A stretch of 64,000 nt of DNA, taken from the NCBI GenBank assembly GCA_016716635.1, contig JADJVZ010000013.1, positions 124,001 to 188,000 of the forward strand. Direction: 5' to 3'. The position numbers and the translations under genes are program-made. This document shows positions 1 through 8,239 of this stretch, in pieces. The stretch's first letter is position 1. Each line of letters begins with the position of its first letter. The stretch comes from Micropruina sp. GTDB lineage: Bacteria; Actinomycetota; Actinomycetes; Propionibacteriales; Propionibacteriaceae. Below the pieces are notes generated by a model. It made no database searches and was not told the DNA's origin. It saw only the letters and a program-made list of their open reading frames with translations.

Positions 1-365
1 AGGTTTTGCAGTTCGTCTTGCGCGAGGTTCGCGCCCTTCACCTGGGCGCCACCGCCGGCCGGCATGGTCTGCACCCAGCGCAGGCCGGGGTTCGCGCGGA
101 CGGTACGGGCGAGCGCGGCGGGGTTCTCATCGGGGACGCCGTAGAGCGCTTCCGCCGAATCAACGAGCGCGTCAAACGCTGACTGCTGTTCAGTCGTCCG
201 GACGAACGACGGATCGCCACCATGATCCCCCGGCCATCGCATCGGCGGCAGGAGGGACTGGTCCCGGACGAGATCGATGCGAGGTTCGGCGGCTAATATG
301 CGCGCGCAGAGCTCTTCGCTGAGCGGTGTCGCTACCACGACCCGCAATCGCTGAGGGACTGTCAT
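1..365 (-). CDS. D-2-hydroxyacid dehydrogenase family protein, N-terminal part (cut by window edge)
   Basis: The reverse frame is open from ATG at 365 to the window edge, giving about 121 N-terminal residues. It begins MTVPQRLRVVVATPLSEE and contains MRWPGDHGGDPSF, ALYGVPDENP and WVQTMPAGGGAQV, which I recognise as the substrate-binding half of NAD-dependent D-isomer-specific 2-hydroxyacid dehydrogenases (phosphoglycerate-dehydrogenase-like). The Rossmann part with the catalytic Arg/Glu/His lies outside the window, so substrate cannot be judged. No Shine-Dalgarno precedes the ATG; instead a TAGGTT hexamer ends 7 nt before it, so the transcript is probably leaderless. It is divergent from the reductase at 442, with 76 bp between the start codons. 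Family assignment is fairly sure; the reaction is inferred. Confidence 0.8.
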   Translation of the reverse strand, partial: MTVPQRLRVVVATPLSEELCARILAAEPRIDLVRDQSLLPPMRWPGDHGGDPSFVRTTEQQSAFDALVDSAEALYGVPDENPAALARTVRANPGLRWVQTMPAGGGAQVKGANLAQDELQN

Positions 366-372
366 GGCGGAA

Positions 373-378
373 AACCTA
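373..378 (-). promoter_or_regulatory. Candidate -10 box (TAGGTT), leaderless start
   Basis: TAGGTT on the minus strand lies 7 nt before the ATG at 365, the spacing expected if transcription begins at the start codon. No convincing -35 is visible. Confidence 0.4.
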
Positions 379-428
379 GCAAGGGTGTTCAGTTTTGTGA
401 ATAGGGTTCGATATGCTGACCACGTAAC

Positions 429-435
429 AAGGAGG
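429..435 (+). promoter_or_regulatory. Strong Shine-Dalgarno AAGGAGG
   Basis: AAGGAGG ends 6 nt before ATG 442 and decides this start over the in-frame upstream ATG at 364, which lies inside the divergent gene's start region. Confidence 0.8.
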
Positions 436-441
436 TCACAA

Positions 442-1344
442 ATGTCTCACTCGGTTGGTTTCATCGGCCTGGGCGTCATGGGACGCCCCATGGCCAGGTT
501 CATCCTCGCCGCGCAGTTGCCCCTGGGCGGCTCGCTCCACATTCACGATCTTGAGCGCAGCCGGGTCACCGAACTGCTGGACGCGGGCGCCGTGTGGGGC
601 CAGACCCCGGCCGAACTGGCCGCCGCGTGCGACACCATCATCGTGATGGTCCCCGAGATCAAAGACATCCGCTCGCTGCTCGACCGTCCCGAAGGGCTGC
701 TCGCGGGCACAGTCGCACCCTGGACGCTCGTCGTCTCCTCGACCTGCTCACCCCAAGAGGTGCGCGATCTACAAACGGACCTCACCGCCGGCGGCCATCC
801 CGTCACGGTGGTGGACGCCCCCGTCAGTGGCGGCGCCGAGGGTGCCGAGTCCGGCACCCTGGTGATCCTGATGGGAGGTGAGCCCGACGCGGTGACCCCC
901 GTCCAGGAGATCCTCAGCGCTGCCGGTACGGCCACGTTGATGGGCCCGCTGGGTGCGGGCCAGGTCGCCAAGGCCTGCAACCAGCTCATCGTGGCCGCCG
1001 AAGTGGTGGCGCTGGCCGAGGCCTCGCTCATCGCCGAACGCGCCGGCCTCGACGTGGCTCAGCTCTTCGACGTCCTGGGACGGGGCTACGCCGCCAGCCG
1101 GGTCATGGAGGTCAAGGCGCACCGCTTCGCCACCCACGACCACAGCCCGTCCGGACCCGCGAAGTTCATGATCAAGGACCTGCGCGCCGTCGCCGAGGAA
1201 GCTGACGTGACCGGCATCCGCACGGTCAGCGTCGAGCCGCTCCGCGCGGTCTTCGGCGACCTCACCGCCGACGGCTTGGGCGACTACGACACGTCAGTGG
1301 TGCAGCAGTTCATCGAGAGCCGCTCCAAGCCCGCCCCTGAGTAA
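442..1344 (+). CDS. NAD(P)-dependent 3-hydroxyisobutyrate dehydrogenase-like reductase
   Basis: This 300-residue protein has the full layout of beta-hydroxyacid dehydrogenases (3-hydroxyisobutyrate dehydrogenase, tartronate semialdehyde reductase, GLYR). The N-terminal dinucleotide fold opens with VGFIGLGVMGRPMA (GxGxxG). The substrate loop DAPVSGGAEGAESGTL is the family signature, and the catalytic lysine is in GAGQVAKACNQL. The C-terminal helical domain is complete. It probably oxidises or reduces a short hydroxyacid or semialdehyde in the cytoplasm with NAD(P). An AAGGAGG site 6 nt upstream fixes the start. A TTCA-N6-TGAA inverted repeat at 388-401 and a TATGCT at 412-417 lie in the divergent promoter region shared with the hydroxyacid dehydrogenase, suggesting coordinated control of two hydroxyacid enzymes. 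The exact substrate is unknown. Confidence 0.85.
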   Translation: MSHSVGFIGLGVMGRPMARFILAAQLPLGGSLHIHDLERSRVTELLDAGAVWGQTPAELAAACDTIIVMVPEIKDIRSLLDRPEGLLAGTVAPWTLVVSSTCSPQEVRDLQTDLTAGGHPVTVVDAPVSGGAEGAESGTLVILMGGEPDAVTPVQEILSAAGTATLMGPLGAGQVAKACNQLIVAAEVVALAEASLIAERAGLDVAQLFDVLGRGYAASRVMEVKAHRFATHDHSPSGPAKFMIKDLRAVAEEADVTGIRTVSVEPLRAVFGDLTADGLGDYDTSVVQQFIESRSKPAPE

Positions 1345-1371
1345 CACACGACCAAGGAACTCCGCTCGGAC

Positions 1372-2028
1372 TCACGACGAACTGGGGCTCGGCACGGGAG
1401 TCGGCGAGGTCACGGGCTTGCCCCACCGCAGATACAGGCCCTGGATGTTGACCTCGTTGACGAGCAGTACGCCAAAGTCAGGCGTGGGTGTGGGCGACCC
1501 GGGCCTTAGCACACCCCTCGCCCAGATCCTGACAGTTCCGGCGTCGAACGGCGACCTCCACAACACTCGCAAGACGCCCTCCTTGAGCTGCTCGAGAGCG
1601 GCCGCGGTGGGCCCCGCTGGATCGCGTTCCCGATCAAGGTCGGTCTGCACGTCGATGCTCAAGGTCCAGCTGGGGATGTCCGCCACATTCCAATAAGAGG
1701 TCTTAACGCTCGTGACGTGGGGTAGCGCAGCGATTCGTCCTTCGAGGTTCTTAATGTCCGCGGCGGTCGCGAATCGCAGCCCCTCGAACTGGGACCGCTG
1801 TGGTGGGCGCGTGACCGGCGCCGTGATGCCGGGCCAGTAGGTCACCAAGAGGACGCCGATCATGGGCGCCGGCGTAAACGCCAGCAGGGCCACCACGGCA
1901 AGACCGATGACCACCCACCGCCGGCTCCTCGACGACTTTGGCGGCGAGCCGGACTCGGGTGCCGCGGTGATCGTGGGGTCCGTCATCGCATCGGGATCAT
2001 CGCCCGCCGGCGATTCCGCCTCGCTCAT
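1372..2028 (-). CDS. Single-pass membrane protein, first member of a local paralogous family
   Basis: 218 residues. A charged and Pro-rich cytoplasmic N-terminus is followed by one membrane segment (WVVIGLAVVALLAFTPAP, around residues 43-65) and an outside domain beginning GLRFATAADIKNLEGRI. The C-terminus is a PTPVPSPSSS-type tail. The block GLRFAT..DI..L...(A/V).LPHV(T)xV recurs in the protein at 3716-4303, and the looser 'IPHVSSAKAYY' version occurs in 3166-3705, so the three are paralogues. No known family is recognised. ATG 2028 is chosen because a GAGAGGGG purine tract precedes it and the longer frame back to 2151 has no membrane-protein character. Nothing in the context gives a function; an envelope role is inferred only from topology. 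Confidence 0.7.
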   Translation of the reverse strand: MSEAESPAGDDPDAMTDPTITAAPESGSPPKSSRSRRWVVIGLAVVALLAFTPAPMIGVLLVTYWPGITAPVTRPPQRSQFEGLRFATAADIKNLEGRIAALPHVTSVKTSYWNVADIPSWTLSIDVQTDLDRERDPAGPTAAALEQLKEGVLRVLWRSPFDAGTVRIWARGVLRPGSPTPTPDFGVLLVNEVNIQGLYLRWGKPVTSPTPVPSPSSS

Positions 2029-2388
2029 TCCATCCCCTCTCACAACGCCAAACGCCGCGAATGAGCCCGCATCGGGTCTCGGTGCTGGCCGCAGCCACAC
2101 GCTACTGCTTCGGGGTGTCGGAGCTGGACGCTCCACGGAGTCGATCAGCAACGGACGGTGATCTCACGGATGCCCGAGATCGCGTGCGCGATGCCAGTCC
2201 ACCCGCGCGGGCTCGTTGTTTGGCGCTCTTGAGGACTCCGCCCCCATTCTTTAACGGGGCCTTCTCCCCCACCGGGTGGGCCAGCCGACAGCGTCTCAGG
2301 ACGGGCATCCCTGACCCTCACGGTGTGTAAGCTCCTTAAAGGAATCGCGACCTGGGGGTAGGCGCGATCGTCAAAGGGGGGGCCCAAT
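2029..2388. other. Intergenic stretch of 360 bp
   Basis: No gene is convincing here. It holds the upstream region of the minus-strand membrane protein, a short relic related to the murJ 3' end (2143-2195), and the leader of the secreted protein at 2389, which includes an ATCGCG/CGCGAT inverted repeat and a G-rich ribosome-binding tract. Confidence 0.5.
2143..2195 (-). pseudogene. Short relic resembling the murJ C-terminal coding region
   Basis: Bases 2143-2174 match 4539-4570 (the last codons and stop of murJ) at 27 of 32 positions, and 2167-2192 match 4983-5008 (450 bp further upstream in murJ) nearly as well. Read on the minus strand it gives IAHAISGIREITVRC-stop against murJ ALAISGIRDF and GVREVAVRR-stop. 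The two matches overlap at a shared CGGAYGCC word, as if a duplicated 3' end lost its middle by recombination between similar sequences. The segment is too short for certainty. Confidence 0.3.
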
Positions 2389-3159
2389 ATGACAATCCGT
2401 CCGTCTGCCGCGTCCGAATACTCAGCGCTGCCGCGGCGTCCACTAGTGATAGGCGCCGCCTGGGCTGTACCGACCATCGCGCTCGCCACGGCGGCACCCG
2501 CGATTGCGGCCTCCGGACCCTTGGCCTGCCAAGGGATACGCAGACTCGTCTTCGCCGATCCGGGCGTCAACGACTCGAGCGGCGCGGTCGCCACGAACCT
2601 GCTGTCGCTCACGTACGGATCGATGCCGACGACGATCGTCACCGACAGCGTCGGTGCCACGTGGGCCGTGACCACCGTGAACGTCACCATCACCAACACC
2701 TCGACGTCCCTGATCACCGACTTGGTGTGGCCTCTGCCGTACCTCGCCATTGCCTACAAAAACCAGGTGAACTACCACCCGATGCAATGGGACACCACTC
2801 AAGGCCTCTGGCTGTCGGATTGGCTCACCTCGACCAGCAACCCGCTGTACAGCAACCCGCTTGAGCCCAACTCCCAGTACGCGGCGGGCGCCTACTCCGC
2901 GAACAGCTCCGCACCACTCGCGCGGGAGTCCTGGAGTTTGTTCGCCGCGTACGCAGCGTCGTCGTTCTACTGGTCGGTGACCAACTCCTACTCCACGATC
3001 ACCAACGCCGACAGCATCGCCGTGGCTTATCCAGCGTCCACCAGCCTGGCTGCCGGGGCCACCACGACGATCAGCTACTCGATCTGGCGCGAAGCCCAGA
3101 GCGGCTCCTACGCGGCCTACTACTTCCCGGACTTTCTCATCGGGACGGTCTGCGTCTAG
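2389..3159 (+). CDS. Secreted protein with Tat-like signal sequence
   Basis: 256 residues. The N-terminus carries RRPLVIGAAWAVPTIALA followed by an alanine-rich cleavage region ending near AIAAS (about residues 18-42), an arrangement common in actinobacterial surface proteins exported as folded or semi-folded precursors. The mature part is rich in Ser, Thr, Tyr, Asn and Ala, with few charges, which fits an extracellular beta-sandwich, but I recognise no named domain and no catalytic motif. There is no lipobox, LPXTG or C-terminal membrane segment. The start at 2389 follows an AAAGGGGGGG tract. It is transcribed against the paralogous membrane proteins on either side, its 3' end only 6 bp from that of the protein ending at 3166. 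Confidence 0.7.
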   Translation: MTIRPSAASEYSALPRRPLVIGAAWAVPTIALATAAPAIAASGPLACQGIRRLVFADPGVNDSSGAVATNLLSLTYGSMPTTIVTDSVGATWAVTTVNVTITNTSTSLITDLVWPLPYLAIAYKNQVNYHPMQWDTTQGLWLSDWLTSTSNPLYSNPLEPNSQYAAGAYSANSSAPLARESWSLFAAYAASSFYWSVTNSYSTITNADSIAVAYPASTSLAAGATTTISYSIWREAQSGSYAAYYFPDFLIGTVCV

Positions 3160-3165
3160 GGCGCC

Positions 3166-3705
3166 TTATGAGCGAGTGGGCGTCGGTGCTGGCGGGGGCT
3201 GCCCCCACTTGTCGTAAAGGACGGACGTGGTGAGCTCCACAAACTCTTCCGCTGGCCTAGCGGTCGGTGCCAGGCCCGTGGTGTCTTCCACCATGAGGAA
3301 GCCCATGTCGTAGGGCTGCGCCCAGGCCAGGCGGACGATGGAGTCGCGAATCTGCTGGCACTCCGCGGAGAACACGCCTTTGACCTTGAAACAGCTGATA
3401 TCCAAGACGACGTTCGCGTAGGCACCGCCGCCACCCATCGTGAAGGTGGGCGAGCGGTAGTAGGCCTTGGCGGAGGAGACGTGCGGGATCTTGGTCAGGG
3501 CGACCGAGAAGCCCGCCATGTCCGCGTACGAGGGCTTGTGCATGCCATAAGCACCCGTATCTTGCGGGCCAGGTTCCCGGTACGCATCGGTCGAGGAGCG
3601 CCAACCCTGGACGATGATCATGATCACCAACCAGGCCGCAAACACGGCCAAGGCGACCCCAGCGAGGGCGCCCGCCACCACGGCGGCGACTTTAGGCCAC
3701 GACAT
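3166..3705 (-). CDS. Single-pass membrane protein, diverged paralogue
   Basis: 179 residues. One N-terminal membrane segment (about residues 7-33, GALAGVALAVFAAWLVIMI) acts as an uncleaved anchor; the rest is outside. The region SVALTKIPHVSSAKAYY aligns with the LPHVTSV and VPHVTGV regions of the neighbours at 1372 and 3716, and like them the protein ends in a Pro/Thr tail (PPPAPTPTRS). It differs in having two cysteines (SCFKV, AECQQ) that could form a disulfide. ATG 3705 is fixed by a CCTAAGGAGG site 7 nt upstream. The gene at 3716 ends just before that site, so the two are co-transcribed and probably coupled. Function unknown. Confidence 0.7.
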   Translation of the reverse strand: MSWPKVAAVVAGALAGVALAVFAAWLVIMIIVQGWRSSTDAYREPGPQDTGAYGMHKPSYADMAGFSVALTKIPHVSSAKAYYRSPTFTMGGGGAYANVVLDISCFKVKGVFSAECQQIRDSIVRLAWAQPYDMGFLMVEDTTGLAPTARPAEEFVELTTSVLYDKWGQPPPAPTPTRS

Positions 3706-3715
3706 AGATCCCTCC

Positions 3716-4303
3716 TTAGGTGTGGGTTGGTGCTGGGGTGGGGCCCCAGGGCGTTGCCAGGCCGGACGCCTCAAAACTCGCGATATAGAACGAGTGGACG
3801 CCGGATGATCCTGCGGACACGGTGATCGACCCCAGATCAAAGGGCAGCCGCGAGATCATCCGCCCGAGGTCGTCCCGAAGTTGCCTGAACGGCGGTGACG
3901 CCTTGGTGTCGGCCCCATCGATGCCCACCTCGGGTAGATCGGTGTCGACGTAGATGCTGGTCGACCGCCGCTGGGTGAGGCCCTCGTAGTTCACATAGAC
4001 CCCGGTGACATGGGGGACCGTCGCAAGCTGGGTCTTGAGGGTCGCGATGTCGTCGTCCGTGGCGAACCGCAACCCCGTCGTCCCCGTGTGCGTCGGGGTC
4101 GGAGTCGCCACCCAGGGCAGTGACCGGCTGTGTTGCCCGGGGCCAGGCATCCACCCAAACGAGTCGGCGACTTGGTAGGCGACATAAGCCCCGAGGACGA
4201 CCATCAGCCCGATGAGCACCGGCCAATTGGTCTTCTTAGGCGGAGCGGCCGGAGCCGTGGGACCCGGGGGTACCCGCGGCCCTGGAAAACCCGCGTTGCT
4301 CAT
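3716..4303 (-). CDS. Single-pass membrane protein, paralogue of the 1372-2028 product
   Basis: 195 residues. A Pro-rich cytoplasmic start (PGPRVPPGPTAPAAPPKK) precedes one membrane helix (WPVLIGLMVVLGAYVAYQVA, about residues 27-47) and an external domain with GLRFATDDDIATLKTQLA and VPHVTGVYVNYE, closely matching GLRFATAADIKNLEGRIA in the 1372 protein. It ends in TPAPTHT. The gene follows murJ on the same strand after 237 bp and leads into the paralogue at 3705 with an 10-bp gap. The pairing of a short external domain with a stalk-like Pro/Thr tail is typical of envelope proteins, but no function can be assigned from sequence. Confidence 0.7.
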   Translation of the reverse strand: MSNAGFPGPRVPPGPTAPAAPPKKTNWPVLIGLMVVLGAYVAYQVADSFGWMPGPGQHSRSLPWVATPTPTHTGTTGLRFATDDDIATLKTQLATVPHVTGVYVNYEGLTQRRSTSIYVDTDLPEVGIDGADTKASPPFRQLRDDLGRMISRLPFDLGSITVSAGSSGVHSFYIASFEASGLATPWGPTPAPTHT

Positions 4304-4540
4304 GTTTCTTCGATCTCCCCATCAAATCCGCCACCGCCGGCGCACGTGCCTGACCCTGGCGGGTTCGGTGACGTCTGTGCCGCGTTGCGAGGCCGACAGC
4401 AGAGTACCTGCGGGAACCGGCATCCCGGCGCGGCGCGGGCCAGGTGGACGGGAAGCCACGTGGGCCAAGATCATCCGGGGCGTAGCGGCGCCTGCGACAC
4501 GGTCTGATCGGAACGGTGAGTCGCCGACGGACTCCCAGGA

Positions 4541-7500
4541 TCAGCGACGGACGGCGACCTCGCGGACGCCGCCCATGAACGTGCCGTTATCGGCCGGCAG
4601 GCTCGTGAGGTAGACGAGGATGAACCGCGCCTTGAGGGGCGCGAAGGTGAACGTGCTGTTTCCGTCGGGGGCCGCGTTGACCGAGGCCACCACCGACCAA
4701 TCCTTGACCGAGGTCATCGGCGGGGCGTCGGCCGCCTGCTGAGCGGGCACGCGCACCTCGGCGTTCGTCCCGGCGCCGACGAAGTTCACCACGACGCTGC
4801 TGACGTCCTGCACTGACCCCAGGTCGACCACCAGCCCAACGCCTGGCTTGAGGCCACCCAGATTCGGCTTGCCCTTATAGCGCTCGGTGGTCCAGGCCGT
4901 GTCGACCTGCTTGTCGATGGCCAAGGGTGCCAGTTTGGCGTTCTCGTTGCCCGAACCGCCGTCAGCCTTGGGGTCGAAATCGCGGATGCCCGAGATCGCG
5001 AGCGCGACGCCCCCCGTGGACGCTGCCGAACCAGACGGGGCGGCGGAGGGACCCTTGCCTCCCAGTTGATTGGCCACCGCCGTCCCGATTCCCAACACCA
5101 GCAACACCACGAAGCCGATCAGCAGCCACCGGGCGCCGAAGCGCGGACCATCGGGCCGGGTATCGCCCCCCAGCAAGGGCACGTCGCTGGTGGCCGTCCG
5201 CTGGGCGGGCGGTGGCACAGGGGTGAACGGCAGCGACTCGGTCTCGCTGTCCGCCGCACGGGTGTTCGTGACGCCAGACGGCGGGCTCGGCGGCGACGAC
5301 GGCGCCGCCGCGGAAGCGGGGCGGACAGTGGCCTGCGACGGGGGTGCCGCCCCTGGTGTTGCGGTCGCCACCGGGGGGAGGGGAGCCGCGGGCGCCGTGC
5401 TGGCCTCCTCGGCGGCGGCGGCGCTGCGGATGCGGCGCTGCAGATCGGGGGCGGCCGAGATGCCACCCAGCACGGCATTGAGCGCCGCCACGATCTCGTG
5501 CGCGGACGTGAGCTTCGTCACGCGTCCACGGGGGGTATCGGAGAGGATCCGGTCGCAAATATCGTCCAGCGGACGCGGGACGCCGGCCTTCACCTGGCTC
5601 GGGGTGAGCAGCCGTCCATGCCCATCGGTGGGGGCTGCCCGCAGCCCGTACAGGTCGCCGCCGGGCCAACGGGCCACGAGCGTGGCGTAGAGCAAGCGTC
5701 CAAGGGCTTGGACGTCACGCAGGCGTCCGTACTCGGGCCCTGGCGTCGGATGCAGACCGCCCTCGACGAGGAAGCTCAGGATCTTGACGTCGCCCGTCGC
5801 TGTGATCACGACGGTGTCGGGGTTCAGTTCGCGGTGGAACAGGTTCTGATGGTGCATCGGCCACAACCCATCCGCGAGTTCGCGGGTGATCCAGGCGGCC
5901 TCGCGTCCAGTCAGCTCGCCCTGCGCCAACAACGTCGACAGCGTTTGGGCCGTGGCGTACTCATGGACGGCGTAGGCGCCAATGCCCGGCCCGCCTCCGG
6001 CTTCGACGTCCAGGACCCTGAGGAACCGTGAGTCGGTGGCCACCGCAGCCTGCCGCGACAGCAACAAGAACTCGGCCTGACGAGGGTCGTCTTCGCCCAA
6101 GATTTGGATCATCACCGAACGCGACAAGGCGGTGTCGTAGCCGCGCCACGCCTGCAGGCCTACCCGGGTGTCGAGGTGTTCGTCCAAGCGGTAGCGGCCG
6201 AGCATCGCGCCGGCGGTGACCTCCGCCGAGGGATAGAGATCCGCAGGGTCGACCGTGCCACTGACGACCAGCGGCGCCACCATTCCCGCGGGCAACGTGG
6301 TGGTGGCGGCCGCGCCGTACGCCACCGCGTCGGCGACCTCCTGGTCACCGTCGATCGCTCCCACGGACTGCTCGTCCGCCTCGTTCGTGGAATCGGGAAG
6401 CTCTGCCGCCTCGTCTTCCGGACTCGTCGATTCGGCAGCCCCCCGCCGGAAGCGGCGCAGCAGGGTGGCGGTCATTTGGTCGGCCTCTTCGATGTGAAGC
6501 AACCGGGCTACCAGCACGAAGACAGCCAGGGCCACCACGCCGGCCACAACAAAACCCACCAGCGTGATGAGCATCGAGTCCCAGATGCCGGCGAACCAAA
6601 CGATCCCCCAGGCGACGCCGGCGGCCGGGAGCGAGGCCAGGCTGAGGCGCGCGAACTGCTGCAGGAGCTCACTCGGTGACAGGCCCGGCAGGCGTCGCTT
6701 CAGCAGGACGAAACACACCACGGCGCCCACCAGGTAGGCCAGGGAGTAGGCCAGGCCCAAGCGTTGGGCCACTGTGGCGGGCTCGTTCTCCGACAGCACC
6801 AGGACGAGTGCCGCACCGGCGTTCACCGCTGAGATCACGAGCTGAATGAAGAACGGGGTCTTGTTGTCCTCAAGGGCGTAGAAGCCGCGGTAGAGCACGT
6901 AGGTCACCATGAAGGGGATCGTCCCCATGGCCAGCCAGATCACAGTGTCGGCAATGAGGATGGAGTCGGCGGAGCCTCGTCCGTGCCCGAACAACAACGC
7001 CGACATGGGCGCCGCCAACACGAAGAACAAGAACATGGCCGGCACCTGGACGGTCGCCGCGAGCCTGGTGGTTCTCATGGTCTCGGTGGTGACGGCGTCG
7101 AGGTCCTGGCGGGAGGCGTGCTGCGAGAGCGTGGTCAAGATCGCGGTCGCCAGCGACACGGTGATGAGCGAATGGGGCAGCGTCCACAGCAGCATGGCGT
7201 TGCCGTAGACCGTCATGCCGGCGGCCAGGTGCCCCCCGGGGTTTGCGGTCGCGGACGAGGCCAGGTTGTTGACCACGATCGAGGCCACCTGCGTCAGCGC
7301 TACGGATCCCAGGGCCCAGCCGGAGAGGGCGACGATGCGACGCAGTCCCGTCCCTCGGAAGTCCCACCGCGGTTTGAACGTGTACCCGACCTTGCCGAGG
7401 TACGGGATCAGGACGAGCGTTTGGGCGAGGATGCCGACCGTCGAGCCGATGCCGAGCAGCAAGGACTGTTGCGTGGTGAACGGCGCCGACGGGTCGCCGC

Positions 7501-8089
7501 TGGTGCCCCAGAACGCCACGTACAACCCCAGGACGGCGATGGTGATGACGTTGTTGAGGATCGGCGCCCACTGCATCGGGGCGAACTCCTCTTTCGCGTT
7601 GAGCACCTGTCCGACAAGGAAGAACGCGCCGTAGAAGAACAGTTGCGGCATCGTCGTATAGGTCATCAGCGTCATCGACGCGTAGTGCGCCGCCAGCGCC
7701 GGCGCGCGCCAGGCGTCGTTGGCAAACAGGTGCAGCAACAGGGGGGTGGCTGCCGTCATCAGCAAGGTGAGCACGCCGAGCGCGACCAAGAAGATGGTCA
7801 TGATCCGATCGACGAACGCCTTGCCGTCGTCCTCGTGGTGGACCATCGCCCGGACGATCTGCGGCACCAGCACGGTGTTCAGGGCGCCGCCCGCGAAGAT
7901 GATGTAGAGGCTGCTCGGGATGTACTGCGAGAGCGTGAACAGCTCAATCGAGCGCGTCCCGTTGCCCCAAATCACGGCCAGCAGGGCTAACCGGACGAAG
8001 CCCAACAGTCGAGAGCCGAGGGTGCCCAAGGCCATGACGGCGCTCGCTTTGAGGAGTTTCTTGCTCCCCGGAGCGGACTGGCTAGACAC
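4541..8089 (-). CDS. murJ: MurJ-type lipid II flippase fused to pseudokinase and external discoidin-like domain
   Basis: 1182 residues from GTG 8089. Residues 12-532 form the 14-helix MOP-superfamily flippase (GTLGSRLLGFVR near the start) that moves lipid II for peptidoglycan synthesis. Residues about 627-872 are a protein-kinase fold without catalytic residues: the HRD loop reads HRELNPDTV (Asp to Glu) and the DFG position reads SFL. After a Pro/Ala-rich linker a further membrane helix (about 986-1007, WLLIGFVVLLVLGIG) leads to an external beta-sandwich domain ending at the stop. This is the architecture of mycobacterial MviN, where PknB phosphorylates the pseudokinase region and FhaA binds it; that regulation is inferred here. 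GTG 8089 is preferred because TACGAT lies 6 nt upstream; ATG 8143 is the alternative, and anything longer runs into repeats. Confidence 0.92.
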   Translation of the reverse strand: MSSQSAPGSKKLLKASAVMALGTLGSRLLGFVRLALLAVIWGNGTRSIELFTLSQYIPSSLYIIFAGGALNTVLVPQIVRAMVHHEDDGKAFVDRIMTIFLVALGVLTLLMTAATPLLLHLFANDAWRAPALAAHYASMTLMTYTTMPQLFFYGAFFLVGQVLNAKEEFAPMQWAPILNNVITIAVLGLYVAFWGTSGDPSAPFTTQQSLLLGIGSTVGILAQTLVLIPYLGKVGYTFKPRWDFRGTGLRRIVALSGWALGSVALTQVASIVVNNLASSATANPGGHLAAGMTVYGNAMLLWTLPHSLITVSLATAILTTLSQHASRQDLDAVTTETMRTTRLAATVQVPAMFLFFVLAAPMSALLFGHGRGSADSILIADTVIWLAMGTIPFMVTYVLYRGFYALEDNKTPFFIQLVISAVNAGAALVLVLSENEPATVAQRLGLAYSLAYLVGAVVCFVLLKRRLPGLSPSELLQQFARLSLASLPAAGVAWGIVWFAGIWDSMLITLVGFVVAGVVALAVFVLVARLLHIEEADQMTATLLRRFRRGAAESTSPEDEAAELPDSTNEADEQSVGAIDGDQEVADAVAYGAAATTTLPAGMVAPLVVSGTVDPADLYPSAEVTAGAMLGRYRLDEHLDTRVGLQAWRGYDTALSRSVMIQILGEDDPRQAEFLLLSRQAAVATDSRFLRVLDVEAGGGPGIGAYAVHEYATAQTLSTLLAQGELTGREAAWITRELADGLWPMHHQNLFHRELNPDTVVITATGDVKILSFLVEGGLHPTPGPEYGRLRDVQALGRLLYATLVARWPGGDLYGLRAAPTDGHGRLLTPSQVKAGVPRPLDDICDRILSDTPRGRVTKLTSAHEIVAALNAVLGGISAAPDLQRRIRSAAAAEEASTAPAAPLPPVATATPGAAPPSQATVRPASAAAPSSPPSPPSGVTNTRAADSETESLPFTPVPPPAQRTATSDVPLLGGDTRPDGPRFGARWLLIGFVVLLVLGIGTAVANQLGGKGPSAAPSGSAASTGGVALAISGIRDFDPKADGGSGNENAKLAPLAIDKQVDTAWTTERYKGKPNLGGLKPGVGLVVDLGSVQDVSSVVVNFVGAGTNAEVRVPAQQAADAPPMTSVKDWSVVASVNAAPDGNSTFTFAPLKARFILVYLTSLPADNGTFMGGVREVAVRR

Positions 8090-8095
8090 CCGCCC

Positions 8096-8101
8096 ATCGT
8101 A
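8096..8101 (-). promoter_or_regulatory. Candidate -10 box (TACGAT) of murJ
   Basis: TACGAT on the minus strand, 6 nt before GTG 8089. The position implies a leaderless transcript beginning at that codon. Confidence 0.4.
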
Positions 8102-8158
8102 CGGGGTGCGGTCCGAGGCCGCCCGTCGCACAGGCCCGTTCATTGTGGCGGCGTCAGC

Positions 8159-8239
8159 GTCTTTGCTGGCGTTCGCCCCACCTGACTGGCGTTCGCCCCA
8201 CCTGACTGGCGTTCGCCCCCACCTGACTGGCGTTCGCCC
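8159..8239. repeat. Tandem 20-bp modules, amplified outer arm of family A element
   Basis: Units of ACCTGACTGGCGTTCGCCCC (first unit diverged, one unit with an extra C) are repeated four times directly before the complete element at 8240. Twenty bases equal the element's 15-bp outer arm plus its 5-bp spacer. Confidence 0.8.
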
